From Sequoia sempervirens (Eukaryota > Streptophyta > Pinopsida > Cupressales > Cupressaceae), in NCBI GenBank assembly GCA_007258455.2, contig VDFB02321287.1:24519-88518 (forward strand): a stretch of 64,000 nucleotides of DNA, in the 5' to 3' direction. The notes below the pieces were generated by a model. It had not been told where the DNA came from. It searched no databases and worked only from the letters and a program-made list of their open reading frames with translations. Shown here piece after piece: positions 24,969 through 37,500 of this stretch. Every line of letters begins with the position of its first letter. Position 1 is the stretch's first letter. A program made the position numbers and the translations under genes.

Positions 24969-24976
24969 TATATAAG
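24969..24976 (+). promoter_or_regulatory. Opposite-strand TATA box inside G2 LTR
   Basis: TATATAAG followed by AGTTAGGGTT, kept in LTR-B (36250-36257) and LTR-C (47231-47238). It points away from gag-pol. About 80 bases downstream is ATGGTAAG, which looks like a start codon directly followed by a splice donor. Confidence 0.45.
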
Positions 24977-25565
24977 AGTTAGGGTTCTATTTTGCTAGAG
25001 TGATTTCAGCTCCATTGTGGTTGAAACTTCACCAAAATATACCTCTGCTACTCATGGTAAGCGTTGGTTATCATTATTTTATTTCTTGGCTCTTTTGGAT
25101 GATAATGAAGGCCTCACAGGCCGCGGCCATAAGATGACAATCTGATCAATCCTGTGTCTTCGTTCTTGTTACTTTTTGGATCTATTTCTTGTGATCACTA
25201 TGAGAGCCCGACTTCCATTTTGAGAGCTCAAAATCTTGGTTTCTAGAAGCTTCTGTGGAGCTCTGGCCGTGGCTTCTTGTCTCCCACAAGCAACAATGGT
25301 AAGTCTTTGTTCTTTCCCTATTGGAATCTCTATACAAAACAAAAAGCTTATGAAAGCTTATGAATTCTCATCTTTTTTTTGTAAATTTCTAGCCATTACA
25401 CAGGTCATGCCATGTATATACACTCACCATGAGCTCTTTAGGCACTTAAAGCTCGACCCATCAAAGGATTTTAATATATTTTTATTCTGAAAAACACAAA
25501 ATTGATGTGGGAATTCATTACTTTGATGAAAATGCACTTATCCAACTATCTGGTTGCAACCCACA

Positions 25566-26143
25566 CATGGGTACTTGTAAAATGAAGAAATTTTGCAATT
25601 TACCAAAATCCCCAAAGTTGGTATCTCTAAAAATGAAGGAAAACATATGTCCCAACTCCTCCTATAGAAAACCCCATGTGGGTACATGAAAATAGAAAAA
25701 AGAATCTTGTATATGTAAAACTCAAACTGACCCAACATGGCACTTCTTTTGGTATTTTGTTGCTCTTAATTTCCTTCATATGGGTATTTTCTATTTATAA
25801 AGAGAATGCATTTATGTTGTTGAAAACATGTGACAAAATGCCATGTTGCTATTCTAATAAAATATCCATATGGGTAAACTGGAAATTGTATTAAATTTGT
25901 TTGTCTTCATATTCATGTGAAAACTAGCTTGACCACGAAGATTTATTTTCTCTTCTGTTACTTCTTGAAAGACCCCTTCATGGGTGTCACTGCAAGTTGT
26001 AATTTATGTAATTGAAATCAAACCCCGAATGTGGGTATGTGGGAAAAAAATTCTTTATATTAATTTTGCATTCAATTTATGGGCTCGACCCATCATGGCT
26101 GGTGCTTTTCTTTGACATTCTATTAAGAACCCTCACACGGGTA
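25566..26143. repeat. Dispersed CATRTGGGTA motif array in G2 LTR-A
   Basis: At least seven variants: 25566 (CATGGGTAC), 25675, 25777, 25867, 25979, 26028 and 26134, most preceded by ACCC or CCCC and followed by a variant of TGAAAATGAAGAAA. Spacing is about 50-110 bases. The core ACCCAYATGGGT is nearly self-complementary. Matching arrays are in LTR-B (from 36840) and LTR-C (from 47820, truncated by a deletion). Confidence 0.65.
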
Positions 26144-28418
26144 TATGAAATTCTGGAAAAGGCCTCTTGATGGTATTTTTTTCCTTTCTCAGTTTTCTCC
26201 ATGAGAATGCTAAAGACAAAACCTTAAGCACATTGAAACTCTAAGTATTCAAAATTTTGAAGCATATGTCTTGAATTCAATTTCTCAAATGGATCCCATG
26301 TACTTCAAATATACTCCATTTTACTCAAAAACCTGATGTGGTATTTAGAAAATGAAAGAAGTCATAACCATGTCTCTTCCTATAGATGACCTAAATGAGA
26401 AATCAAAAACTTGAAGAAACCTGGATTATCTCTCAACCAGGGCAAATACTTTCAACATTCTAATATAGATCCCTTCTATATGTTTGTATTTGTTTGAATA
26501 TCTTTCAACTGTCATATTCATAATGCTCACATCATCCTCTCACACAGAAACCTCTTTGATTTGAATCTGAATATTTTTGGTCCATCTTGCTACTTATGCA
26601 ATCACAGTCATGCACCTTCACTCATGTTATGTCCAGTATGAGTTATGTTTTTTCTATAAATGAGTTTTGTGTATTTAAATGCTTGAAAATAAACATGATT
26701 GAGAACAACTCAATGACAACAAAATTCTAGAACAGTGTACTAGTTTACTTCTTTTCAAAACAATGATGCATATCCCACCTAATGTTGTATTTGTATTATC
26801 AGTCAAACTGGAGCTGACTATTCATTTATTATTTGAGTGCATTGTATATCGTTTCATACTCTTGGCTTCAACCTGGCACTCTTCTTTCATTTTTATGCTT
26901 CTCTTATCAAATCTATTATGTGAATTTGTTCTCTTCTGAGATAAAAATTGAAACAAATCTCTTCATTAAGGCATAATGTATGCCTGTTCACTATCCTTGG
27001 TTGTGAGAAAGACATTTTTGAACTGAACCTTCCATGACATATGATCATGATGAAAAAATATCACTATAGAAAAAGAACGTGAACCATACATCAATGTTTG
27101 ATATAAATGTACTCAATTGAATTAATTGAGTGGGTTAAACTCACTATTCACCTGTAGCTTTCAGAAAGCATCTACCTGATTTTGTTATGAATGCACAGTT
27201 GGTTTAATAGCTTGATAGATAACTATGCTTTACTCTTTCGGTTGTATATCACTTATTTTCTTGATGAATATGATGGTTGCAATATCCTTCTCAGCCCACT
27301 TATGATGAATAAGGGTAGCATGTCGAGATCTACCCTTTTGGGAGCCCGTTTTTCTACACATGCTTGGTCTTTGAATAATAAACAACATCCTTATTTTCCC
27401 TATACCTGCACAAGGAAACAAACAATGTTAACATAAAAAGAAGATATGATGATCATACTGATGTTTCTTCTTCATCTTATTTCTTTTCACTTTCACCTGA
27501 TTGTTTCAGTGTATGATTGACAACAGGCTACATTATTTTTGGTGATTCATATAGGTATCTTCATAATCGGACCCTCTGACATCCCTCTCTTTTTTTCTAC
27601 AGGTCAACGAAGCTCGAGAAGACAAAGGTGCACCATTTTAGCATATACCATCAGCTAATCAGGAAATGATGATTATGTCATTACTTATGTGATTTCTTCT
27701 TTTGCATCTTCCATAGTGTAGTGTGCTATTAATGATGCACTGTGACAGTCCCATCCATGGCTTGTGTGGATATTTGATTTCATCTTATGCTTTTCATTTC
27801 GAAAATAAAATGCATTTCAATGCAATGTTGTAATATCATTTGAATTCTTGCAATCAAATGAAGCTATGTAAATATGAATCACTTTATGAAATGAAAGAAA
27901 GCATTTAAAATGATTTGTTGCTTATATGCTCAATTTTGTACTTTAAACATTGAATAGCACTTTTGAAACTCTAATTCTTCTTTTCAAAGCATGACTATCC
28001 CTTAAAGAATAATGAACAAAGTGCAAACAACACTTAAGCATAAAGAATAAATAACTGTAATTTCACCTTAAGATATAACAATGTTCAGCCAACTCCACCA
28101 ATTGAGTTGTGGTGAAAAAATTGTAACATTTTTGTGATTTCCGCTAAATGCTTGCCTGCTAAGCTATGATCAGTGGCCTTAAAACATTCCATTGGGCGTG
28201 GAGTCAAATCTACCCCTTCTTGAAACTTAGAAACTTGAACAGAAAAACTCCAAACAGCAGCAAAAGAAAACAAAAATAGAACTGAAAGCAACTAACAGGC
28301 CCTGATGGCCAAAAGAACATGCATAGTAGTGCTTAGGGAAAGAAAAAATACTGAAAGTAAATGCGTGGAACACACTTATTTGCAATACTACTCTACTTAA
28401 CCATGAGATAACCTTATC

Positions 28419-29761
28419 TTAGAGGCAATGCTTGAGGTGGATCCCATTAACTGGGATAGACAACACCTTGCTAGTCAACTTGGAAAGTTGGAACACGTGT
28501 TCCTTGCACTCCATGATCACATAAGGCTTGTCCCACATTGTATCGAACCTGGTATGTTGTCAAGGTCTACTTTTAAATTCATTCCACTTGAAAACTAGAT
28601 CTCCAACAATTAACCTACATGGTCTTTCCCTCTTATCAAAATAATTCTTCATCTGAGCTTGATGTATCTCCAGCTGCCTTAGAGCTTCTTTCTTAGTTTC
28701 TTCCAGCTCTACCAGCTGTGCAAATCTAACCTCAAGAGGTTGTTCATTTAGCAATTCCAACTCCTTAACCTAACTTAAAGTTGGAATTCAATTGAAATAG
28801 GTAACTTAGCCTCTTTACCATAAGTTAAAACAAAAGGGGAACAACTAGTAGCTCTTTTAGGGGTTATTATGTCAACCCATAGAGCTAACTTCAGCTTTTC
28901 GTGCCATGTCCTTTGATTATCTTTGACAGTCTTCTTGATTATCTGAATCAGATTTTTATTTGTAGATTTCGGCTGACCATTTCCCTACGGATAATAATTG
29001 GAAGACGTGTTCAAATAAATATTATTTCTAACTAACCAGTCAGAAACCCTCAAACCAATAAAATCCAAACCATTGTCAGAAATGATTGAGTTTGGAACAC
29101 CAAATCTCGATATGAGATCTTGATAGAAATTAAGCACTCAAGTCTCATTTGCATCTTTTAAAGCAACAACTTGGGTCCATTTTGTAAAATAATCTATGGC
29201 ATTAAAAATCCACTTTTGACCCGCACTTGAAGGTGGATTAATAGGACCAATAAAATCTAAGCCCCACTTGGCAAAGGGTTGTTCCACCTAGATTGGATGC
29301 AAGGGTAGCGGTACAAGCCTCTATTTTCTAGAAAATAAAGCACATTTCTCACATTTTCTGACCCAAGCTATAGCGTCTTTAAACAAATCTGGCCAGCAAT
29401 AACCATCTCTCATAATTTTCAAAGTTGTTGTTCTTGCAGCAAAATGACCTCCTAAAGGTCCATCATGAAACTCTGCTAAAATATTGTCAACTTGATCAGG
29501 CTGAAAACAACGTAATAAGATACCTTGGAAATCTCTCCTATAAAGAATGCCATCAATGATTGCATAAGAAATGGCTTGTAATTGGTAATACCTTCACTTT
29601 GCTCTGTCTAAGCCCTTGGGGCACTCACCAATTTCCAAATAATGCATCATTTTCTGCAACCATGTAGTAGGAGACGCTAGAATAACACCTGCAACATCAT
29701 TATTTAGCATTGTTTCTATATTTGCAGCTTCCTTTAAGTTGATGTCCTCATTTCAAGCAAT
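28419..29761 (-). pseudogene. Integrase, G2 first unit (Int1)
   Basis: DNA-joining enzyme of the element. N-terminal HHCC zinc site: FHDGPLGGHFAARTT then CEKC (about 29345-29470). Catalytic core: FNAIDYFTKW (first Asp), SDNGLDF (second Asp) and, in place of GNGQAES, GNGQPKS near 28975-28990, so the catalytic Glu is Lys. The C-terminal part has RPCRLIVGDLVFKWNE and ends NGIHLKHCL with a TAA at 28419-28421. Several stops and a frame change interrupt it. 28129-28418 is the 3' untranslated part before LTR-A. Confidence 0.85.
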
Positions 29762-31310
29762 CTATTCACACAAACCTTTGCCTCTAAGGAGCTTGGTTAC
29801 TTCTATATCAACCTTAAATTCCATTACTATGGTAATCCAACTAGCACGTCTATCATTAATATATTTGTTAAGCAGAAAATCCTTAACAGTTGAATGAGCT
29901 ACCAGCAAATGGATTTTGTTGTTGGACAGCACATTCCTGAATTTCTTTAAACTCCCCACAACAGAAAAAAAAACATGCTTCTCAAAAAAGAATATTTTAC
30001 CTCGTAATCATGCAATACTTGGCTAAAAAATGCAACAGGTTGCTCCAAGCCTTCATCGTTTTGCTGGCATAACATAGCTGAAATTGTATCTACTCCCCCA
30101 AAGGCATACAAAATAAATTCTTTGTCAAAATTTGCATTAATGAGAGTATGAGCGGTTGTGAGGGCTTCCCTAATCTGCTCAAAGCTCCTCTTACCTTCCT
30201 TAGTCCAACTGAATGGCATATTCTTCTTAAGCATAGAAGTGAGAGGTTGTAGCAAAGCTACAATATTCGGTATGAACCTCCTCACGAAATTTATTCTTCC
30301 AAGAAATATTTGCAAGCCTTTCTTGTGGGATAGTAATGGCAATTCAAGAATTGCAGGAAACTCTTTCAGGTTCTATAGAAATACCTTGCTTTGAAACAAT
30401 GTGTCCAAGTAGTTTTCCTTCATGCACTGAAAATATACACTTCTTCGGATTCAGAGACACACTAAACTCTCTACATCTCTAAAAAGTCTACTCCAAATGA
30501 TCAACATGTTCTTTAGAATTTCTAGAAAAAATAGTAATATCATCTAAGTAGACCAGAACGAACTTGTTCATGACACCATGAAAGGCCATATCCATCGCAT
30601 GCTGAAAATTTCCTCTAGCGTTGGATAAGCTGAAAGGCATCTTCTTGTAGGCCATCGTACCCCATAGTTGTAAACACTTTTTTGAACTGATCTTCCTACT
30701 TCACCAGAATCTGGTTATAACCTGAGTAACCATATAGAAAAGAAAATCTGTTAGAACCAGAAACTACGTGTAAAATTTTCTCCATAGAAGGGAGTGGGTA
30801 ATGGTATTTCAATGATACTTTATTTAAATCTCAGAAATCGATGCATAATCTAATTTCCCCACTTTCCTTCCTGACTGGTACTAAATTTGACAACCAAGAG
30901 GTTTGTTTGATAGGAAAAATAATACCACTCTCAAATAGCTTATTCAATTCAGCCTTCATAAGGTGCTCTAATTTGGGGTTAAGCGGTCTCTATTTTTTCC
31001 TTACTAGTTTTGCATCGGGTTCAAGTTCAATGGTATATTGGGCTAGTTCTAGGTTAAAACCCCTCAAATCCTTGTATTCCCAAGCAAAAAATTCACTAAA
31101 TTTCTGACATAATAGAATAAACGCTTGTTGTTCATCTTGACTACATACCTTTCCCAGCTTGAGAAGCTTTCCTTTGAAGATTTCAATGGATGCATAATGT
31201 TCTTCTTTAACGGACAAGCTGCATCTGTCCTTACGCACTTGGTCATCTAAGTTGAAGTCAGATTCCAAGGTCACCAATCCCTTTGGCAGCTTGTTGGTCT
31301 TCAACTGCAC
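29762..31310 (-). pseudogene. Reverse transcriptase and RNase H remnant, G2 Int1
   Basis: Read on -, the start is the linker EYKDLRGFNLELAQYTIELEPD, then RT with worn fingers (30700-31020), YLDD at 30539-30550 (intact), KKGLQIFLGRINFVRRFIPN in the thumb, and the RNase H remnant ILYAFGGVDTISAMLCQQND near 30070-30110, where the usual TDAS Asp is absent. QPVAFFSQVLHDYEVKYS follows. The frame differs between 30990-31310, 29947-30342 and 29762-29959, so at least two frameshifts have occurred. It sits downstream of aRNH in element order. Confidence 0.85.
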
Positions 31311-31469
31311 AATTTGGTCATCATATTGTTGTTACCATTTTTGTTGGTTTCCATCTGCGAACTCAGATTCAGCAATCAGGGAGTTTACGATTTTCTCATC
31401 GCTATCAAAAACCTGCCAGCTCACATTATCGTCAGGTACAGAAGGTCTGGCCACTATTTTCATGTATTG

Positions 31470-31910
31470 ACATGCCTCTACTTTATGAATCTCCTTGGGA
31501 ATATATAACTGGGCTCCTATGGCAACAAGCCTCTCAGCATGCTTATTTTGATTGTGAGGAATTGACATGATATTAAAAGCATCAAAATCCTCCATTAAAT
31601 CCCATTCACGATGCTTGTATTTCTTAAGCAAATCATTCTTGGCAGTATTTAAATTTTTGACCTGATTTACAATCAATTCTGAATCACTATAAAATTGCAA
31701 GCATTTAATACCTCGTTTGCAGGCCCGTTCAAGGCCATGTACCAATGCTTCATACTCAGTTGTGTTATTCGAACAGCTGAAAGAAAATCTGCAAGCTAAA
31801 AAGTATTTATCTCCTTTGGGTGATATCACCATAGCCCCACCTCCAGCACTAATACTTCTTCTCGAACCATCAAAGTAAAGCTTTAAAATCTGATTCCTTG
31901 TTTCTACAGA
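31470..31910 (-). pseudogene. Archaeal-type RNase H between protease and RT, G2 Int1
   Basis: It lies in the same 396-codon open stretch (31332-32522) as the protease. Catalytic positions: Asp in LYFDGSRR (31869-31871), Glu in NTTEYEALVHGLE, Asp in FYSDSELIVNQ, and the last position in NKHAERLVAIGA, where Glu replaces the expected Asp; the second unit keeps Asp there (NKHADRL). The region is free of stops, unlike most of the element. The placement before RT matches G1. Confidence 0.85.
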
Positions 31911-32129
31911 CAGTTCTTCCTCTTTACAAAGATTAGGCATATCACAATCAGGCTCTTGAATCATATAGACTCCTAATCCTTTCTCATCTATGTGACGAAA
32001 CAGATCAAGCTCATGATCTTCGGCTATCCATTCATCTAGATTGATATTGTCTACATGAGTACTATAGTATGAGGTCATTTTTTGCTCCTCCAGTGCAGAG
32101 GTAGCATAGAGGTTATCATTTATAGGATT

Positions 32130-32522
32130 TGGTGAGTATGGTTCGATATGGTCTTTGGCAAGAGGCTCGGACTTTATGGTCACTTTAGTACCATACCTTT
32201 TTCTTAAAAACAAATGAGACCAATTAGAAGATAGAAACCCACCCAACTTGGCTATAAAATCCCTTGAGAGAAAAATGGCAAAGTGGGGTGGTAAGTCTAT
32301 GACATGTATATCCTGATGAATAACAAAACTTGGGGATGCGTGCAAATTAAGAGCTAATTTTTTTATAATACCAACATTTTTAACAGCAGACCCATCTAAT
32401 TGCACTACACCTTTCTGAGGATTAGGCTCATAGACAAGACCTAACTTATTAGCTAAACTCTTAGGCATGACTGAACTACTGGCACCAGAATCAACCATAC
32501 AGTTATGAACAATTTTATCCAA
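32130..32522 (-). pseudogene. Aspartic protease, G2 Int1
   Basis: IVHNCMVDSGASSSVMPKSL carries an intact DSGA (Asp codon 32490-32492). The later IHVIDLPPHFAIFLSRDFIAKL corresponds to the LGxDF region. The reading stays open from before the active site through the acidic linker and aRNH to 31332, the longest undamaged part of this unit. The start shown is simply the first Met of the open stretch; in the living element this would be part of Gag-Pol. Confidence 0.85.
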
Positions 32523-32529
32523 AATAATC

Positions 32530-34400
32530 AGACTTAAATAGAATGGAGGGGGATTTACCTCTTTCCTTTTCTATTCATTTTTATCCTCTGGGTCATTAGC
32601 AAGCATGACCTTTGCAACTCCTTGATTAGCATTTTCAGAAATAGACAACTCAGCCAAAGCTTCCTGTAGTAAACTTTTCTGCCCTGGAAGGTGTAAAGCA
32701 TCTAATACCGACATATTGACAGTGGTTTTCTTGAGATGCTCAACAATATTGAATGATGAAGAATTTAACTTCTATTGGTTTTTTGTGACAGCAGCATCGC
32801 TTTGCCTTTTCAAAGGCTACAAACGCATTCTTGACTACTTCTTGCTAGGTATCTCTTGGCCTCTTCGTAGAATCTTCATTTTAGGCTAGACTGCAGCGTT
32901 AACATTTGATGAAACAGACTACTTACCATTTGTGGGTTGTTGCTATGAATTTCCAGCTCGCATTCTTGGGTCCATGGATCTCTTTTTTCACTTGGTATTA
33001 GCTGAAATAGGAGAATTTTGTTGATCTTGACCATTCACACCATAGAATTCAGAGCTCTTCCAGTTCGGCAAGGAAACTTTCACGTTATCTTGTTGTTCTT
33101 GATTATGATCTGCAACATTTTCTGAACAACATAGTTATTTTGAACCATTAAAGCCTGATTTCTCATTCCATTGGTGCACATTGATTCATTATGGGGCTGA
33201 TTGAATGGATAACACCAATCACAATCCTAGGCAACATTATTTTGTGGCATAAGTTCCTTTGATGAACTGGCTGCATTCAGATTGTATGGCTAGAATGGCC
33301 TAGGTTTAGAATTCCTTCTTTGGGCTTGATAATCATTTTGAAAAGTAGGTCTATTTTGTTGGTTTTCCTGATAAGGAGCTTGATAAGGCTTATGTTCTTG
33401 TCCAACAAGCTTTTTAATAGTAATGAGATCATTTCCAAAGGTCTTTAATATTTTTTGAATCGCTTGCATCTCCCGATTTCGGGCTAGAGAAGCAACTTCT
33501 TGGGCTATGTTATGATATCCTATCGCCGGAACAGGTGGGACAACAGCTAAGGGAGGTGCAACAGGAGGGATAGGTGGCTATATTTCTAGAAACAAAGGAA
33601 TAGGAAGCTTAGGAGCTATGTCTCCAGCTTGGATGAGATAGTTTTCAGTGTTAATGACTATATTGTAGGTATTAGGGAGTGTAAGCCCTCCCATAGACTG
33701 AGTCTTGACTGCAATTTTACTATTCAAATATTTTAAGTAAAACAAAAAAGCATGTGTTGGTAAAGGTTTTACCATTGCAGGAATCATGTCCTAGTTTCTC
33801 TGCAATCGGTAATTGAAGTTAGCCAAGTGCTCATGTGGCACCCTCTGAACGGTGCTCAAGTGCGCTAATAGAGACAAGTTATCAGATTTATCAGCAAAAT
33901 GTTGATATAAACCATTACCTAACGCATCCCATGGCACAATTGAGTTGGCTTCAAGCCCTCTAAACCATTGTACCACTTTTCCTTTGAGTGATGCATCCAA
34001 CATCCTTAGCGCGACATTTTTTGCATGATATTATGCACTGAGCATAATGTGGCTACATCGAGGATGTTCTCAACCAGTGTAGTGAAGTCCTCCTTGGTGA
34101 ATTATGGCAGACTTCGAAGGGCTACAACTGGGATGTCATCATGTTGAGCGATATCTAACATATAGCCTCCATTAAAAGGTGTGAACGGGTGCTGACTTGG
34201 CACTGCCATTGGTGGTACTTGTAAAATTTGGGACTGGTACTTCTGGTGATAAAACCAAGGAACTAAAAGTAGGAGGTATTGACTTCGATCTCGTGGGTGC
34301 TTCAAAAATCCTTCTTGTTTTTCTACCTCTTCTTCATGATGGGGATAGCTCTCGATACTTGAAGGGTGCAAAACTTGATCTTGGTTGTATCTTTCTCATG
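32530..34400 (-). pseudogene. Gag relic, G2 Int1
   Basis: Gag in pieces on the - strand: N-terminal part 34102-34371 (MLDIAQHDDIPVVALRSLP), capsid part 33791-34003 (VVQWFRGLEANSI, then YQHFADKSDNLSLLAHLST), 33578-33787 (NYLIQAGDIAPKLPIPLF), a Pro-rich stretch near 33520-33560, and a worn zinc knuckle (CDWCYPFNQPHNESMC) near 33160-33215. The C-terminal basic and pre-protease region (SVLDALH-like) is near 32700. Stops and frameshifts are frequent. It matches the second unit at 43976-45670. Confidence 0.8.
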
Positions 34401-34540
34401 TGCAGGATGCACTAGCATGAAAAAAATAGAATCGGAGTCGCCAGGTATATTGTAATAAGCCTCCAAAAGGCTAGAAAATTTGTAGCATAAACCAAACAAA
34501 AAACTACAAATATTAAAATTTATCTGAAAATGGCTTTCAG

Positions 34541-34564
34541 AGTCCCACCAGGCATGCCAAAAAC
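34541..34564 (-). promoter_or_regulatory. Primer-binding region of G2 unit 1, beside LTR-B
   Basis: On the - strand the LTR ends ...AACA and is followed by GTTTTTGGCATGCCTGGTGG. The second unit has ATTTTTGGCACACCCAGTGG at the same place (45801-45825). The conserved TTTTTGGCAYRCC..GTGGGAC is a good candidate primer-binding site; I do not assign the tRNA. Confidence 0.55.
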
Positions 34565-37500
34565 TGTTTTCAATTAGATTTGCACCCTACTGAATGCAAG
34601 ATTCAACAATCTACTGAAATAGGGAAACCTTCTTTAGATGTGGGTGATTTGAACAAAGAAGGAATCTCCAAAGTGAGCTGGTTCTCTGAATGATGAATAT
34701 TATCTAAGTACTTTTTGGAAAAGGGATAGAAGAATGACTAAAATTAAAACCTATGACTAATAAATGACTTCTAAGACTAGATAATGATTTAATGATGATT
34801 CTGATTTCTTCCTCACAAACAATTTTCAGAAAAACACAATATCTCACAACCTCTCATGAACAATTAACACAAATAATTTGCATGAAGATTTGATTTTAAA
34901 TACAACATGCAACCTATATTTTGAACTTTCTGCATCAAGAATTATAGTGCTAGGACATAACAAGGACTCTGTGAATAGAAATCACAAGATAAAATCAAAC
35001 TAAGACTGTAAGTAAACACAAAATTGAGAAGTAGGAATGTTGTTTTTATTAAACTGAAGGAGTATGCCAAAAATCTATCTAAACTAAGTACAATTGAGTT
35101 TACAAGCTCAAAATGCAAAGAGCCAAAAACTGTCAATTGAACCCCGAAGAGAAAAAGACTAAGTCTTTTCAAAATTATATCTCTCAAGAAACCCTAATCT
35201 GATCTCACGAGGAAGCTCAAGGAAAAAAGCTACAAACTATCTCAAAAGACTGCATAAAAGAAGAAAAAAGCACACTGCTTTTATGATCAAACTGTAAAGC
35301 CTCTAAAAATAGGTTGAATCTGCTTTAAAAGCCAAAAAAACAACTTATCTCTCCAAGATAAAGCTCAAACTTGACCAAGAGGAAAAATTCAATATAATCC
35401 GCTAAAAATAGCAAGAAATCATAAAACAATTTATAAAAGATTGCTTTATACTTCTGCTTTACACCACGGCAAATTTTACAATTTGTCTATTTTTGCAATT
35501 AAAGGTTGCAAAATATTTTGCAAATAGATTTATATTCTTATGTCACCAATACAATGCTTGATTTTTTCCTAAAAAATCATAAAAATATCAATGGCAATAT
35601 TGTTCTCTCAATACTCTAATTGATTTCTCAAAAATCAATTAAAAAATAAAATTCCCTAAGTTTATTTATCTCCTTGCAACTCTCATTGACTTCTCACAAA
35701 ATCAATAAAAAAATAGGGTATTCAAATCTACAATTTTCACTAAGGAACAAATGTGAGTGACAAAAATGAAACTCAAGCCCTAAAGACTTCAAACCTAGCC
35801 AACCTAGGCATATGAAATTTCGACCACCAAAACATAAGCCTCAAATTTTAAATGAACCACAATATAGACCTAAATTCAAATTTATTCACATGCTATTATC
35901 AAATATGAATATTCTAGATAATCATAATGTTGGCTCGAGTTAGGGCATGAGATGAAAGAGGTCAAACCCTAAAAATGATTTCATTTTCTCAATAATCATT
36001 TTGGAAAACTGGTCTCTAGATGTAAGGATAGCGCCACCACCATGATTGAGCTAAAACTGTAATTCACATACTCAAGAACCTTCACTCCTATCTTCAGATA
36101 GTCAAGTTCTTCATTGGGTAAGCTCAATTTGAAGTATTGTAGCTTTTCACTTCATTCTAAAAGCAATAAAGGTCACTAAGGCCACGACTTTCTCACGCTT
36201 TGTTCCTAACTTTCTTTTACATTTCTTGTGCTTCACTCTTCTTGGCCGCTATATAAGAGTTAGGGTTATATTTTTCTAGAGTGATTTGAGCTCCACTGTG
36301 GTCAAAACTTAACCAAAATATACCTTTACTACTCATGGTAAGTGTTGGTTATCATTATTTTATTTCTTGGCTCTTTTGGATGATAATTAAGGCCTCACAA
36401 GCCGCGGCCATAAGATGACAATCTAATCAATCATGTGTCTTTGTTCTTGTTACTTTTGTGATCTATTTCTTGTGATCACTATGACAGCCCGACTGCCATT
36501 TTGAGAGCTTGAACTCTTGGTTTCTGGAAGCTCTGTGGAGCTCTGGCCGCGGCTTCTTGTCTCCCACAAGCAACAATGGTAAGTCTTTGTTCTTTCCCTG
36601 TTGGAATCTCTATACAAAACAAAAAGCTTAAGAAAGCTTATGAATTCTCATCTTTTATTTGTAAATTTCTAGCCATTACATAGGTTGCACCATGTATATA
36701 AACTCACCATGAGCTTTGAAGGCACTTAAAGCTCGACCCATCAAAGGCTTTTAATATATTTGTATTCTGAAAAACAAAAAATTGATGTGGGCATTCATTA
36801 CTTTGATTAAAATGCACTTATCTTGCTATCTGGTTGCAACCCGCACATGGGTACTTGTAATATGAAGAAATTTTGCAATTTACCAAAATCCCCAAAGTTG
36901 GTATCTCTGAAAATAAAGGAAAACATATGTCCCGACTCCTCCTATAGAAAACCCCATGTGGGTACATGAAAATAAACAAAAATAAATCTGTATATGTAAA
37001 ACTCAACCTGACCCAACATGGCACTTCTTTTGGTATTTTGTTGCTCTTAATTTCCTTCATATAGGTATTTTCTAGTTATGAAGAGAATGCATTTATGTTG
37101 TTGAAAACATGTGACAAAACTCCATGTTGCTATTCTGATAAAATACCCATATGGGTAAACTTGAAATTCTATTAAATCTGTTTGTCTTCATATTCATGTG
37201 AAAACTAGCTCGACCACGAAGATTTATTTTCTCTTTTGTTACTTCTTGAAAGACCCCTTCATGGGTGTCACTGCAAGTTGTAATTTATGTATTTGAAATC
37301 AAACCCTGAATGTGGGTATGTGGGAAACAAAGTCTGTATATTCATTTTGCATTCAATTTATGGGCTCGACCCATCATGGCTGGTGCTTTTCTTTGACATT
37401 TTGTTAAGAATCCTCACATGAGTATATGAAATTTTGGAAAAGGTCTCTTGATGGTATTTTCTGCCTTTCTCAGTTTTCTCCATGAGAATGCTAAAGACAA

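Larger units (their letters stand above)
23285..28128 (-). repeat. G2 LTR-A (4,844 bp), 3' LTR in element sense
   Basis: Starts TGTTGTCAATTA and ends ATTGTAACA. Inside are: a sense (- strand) TATA-like TATAAAG at 24163-24169, conserved in all three LTRs; an opposite-strand TATATAAG at 24969-24976; two + strand ATG|GTAAG sites (25054, 25296); an array of CATRTGGGTA motifs (25566-26143); and a pyrimidine-rich stretch ending CAG at 27602. None of this codes for a recognisable protein. LTR-B has exactly the same length. Confidence 0.9.

Noticed and set aside
25500..25894. Short + strand open frames in G2 LTRs (also 47768-48155)
   Set aside because: Not kept in all three LTR copies and without protein motifs; chance frames in A/T-rich LTR sequence.
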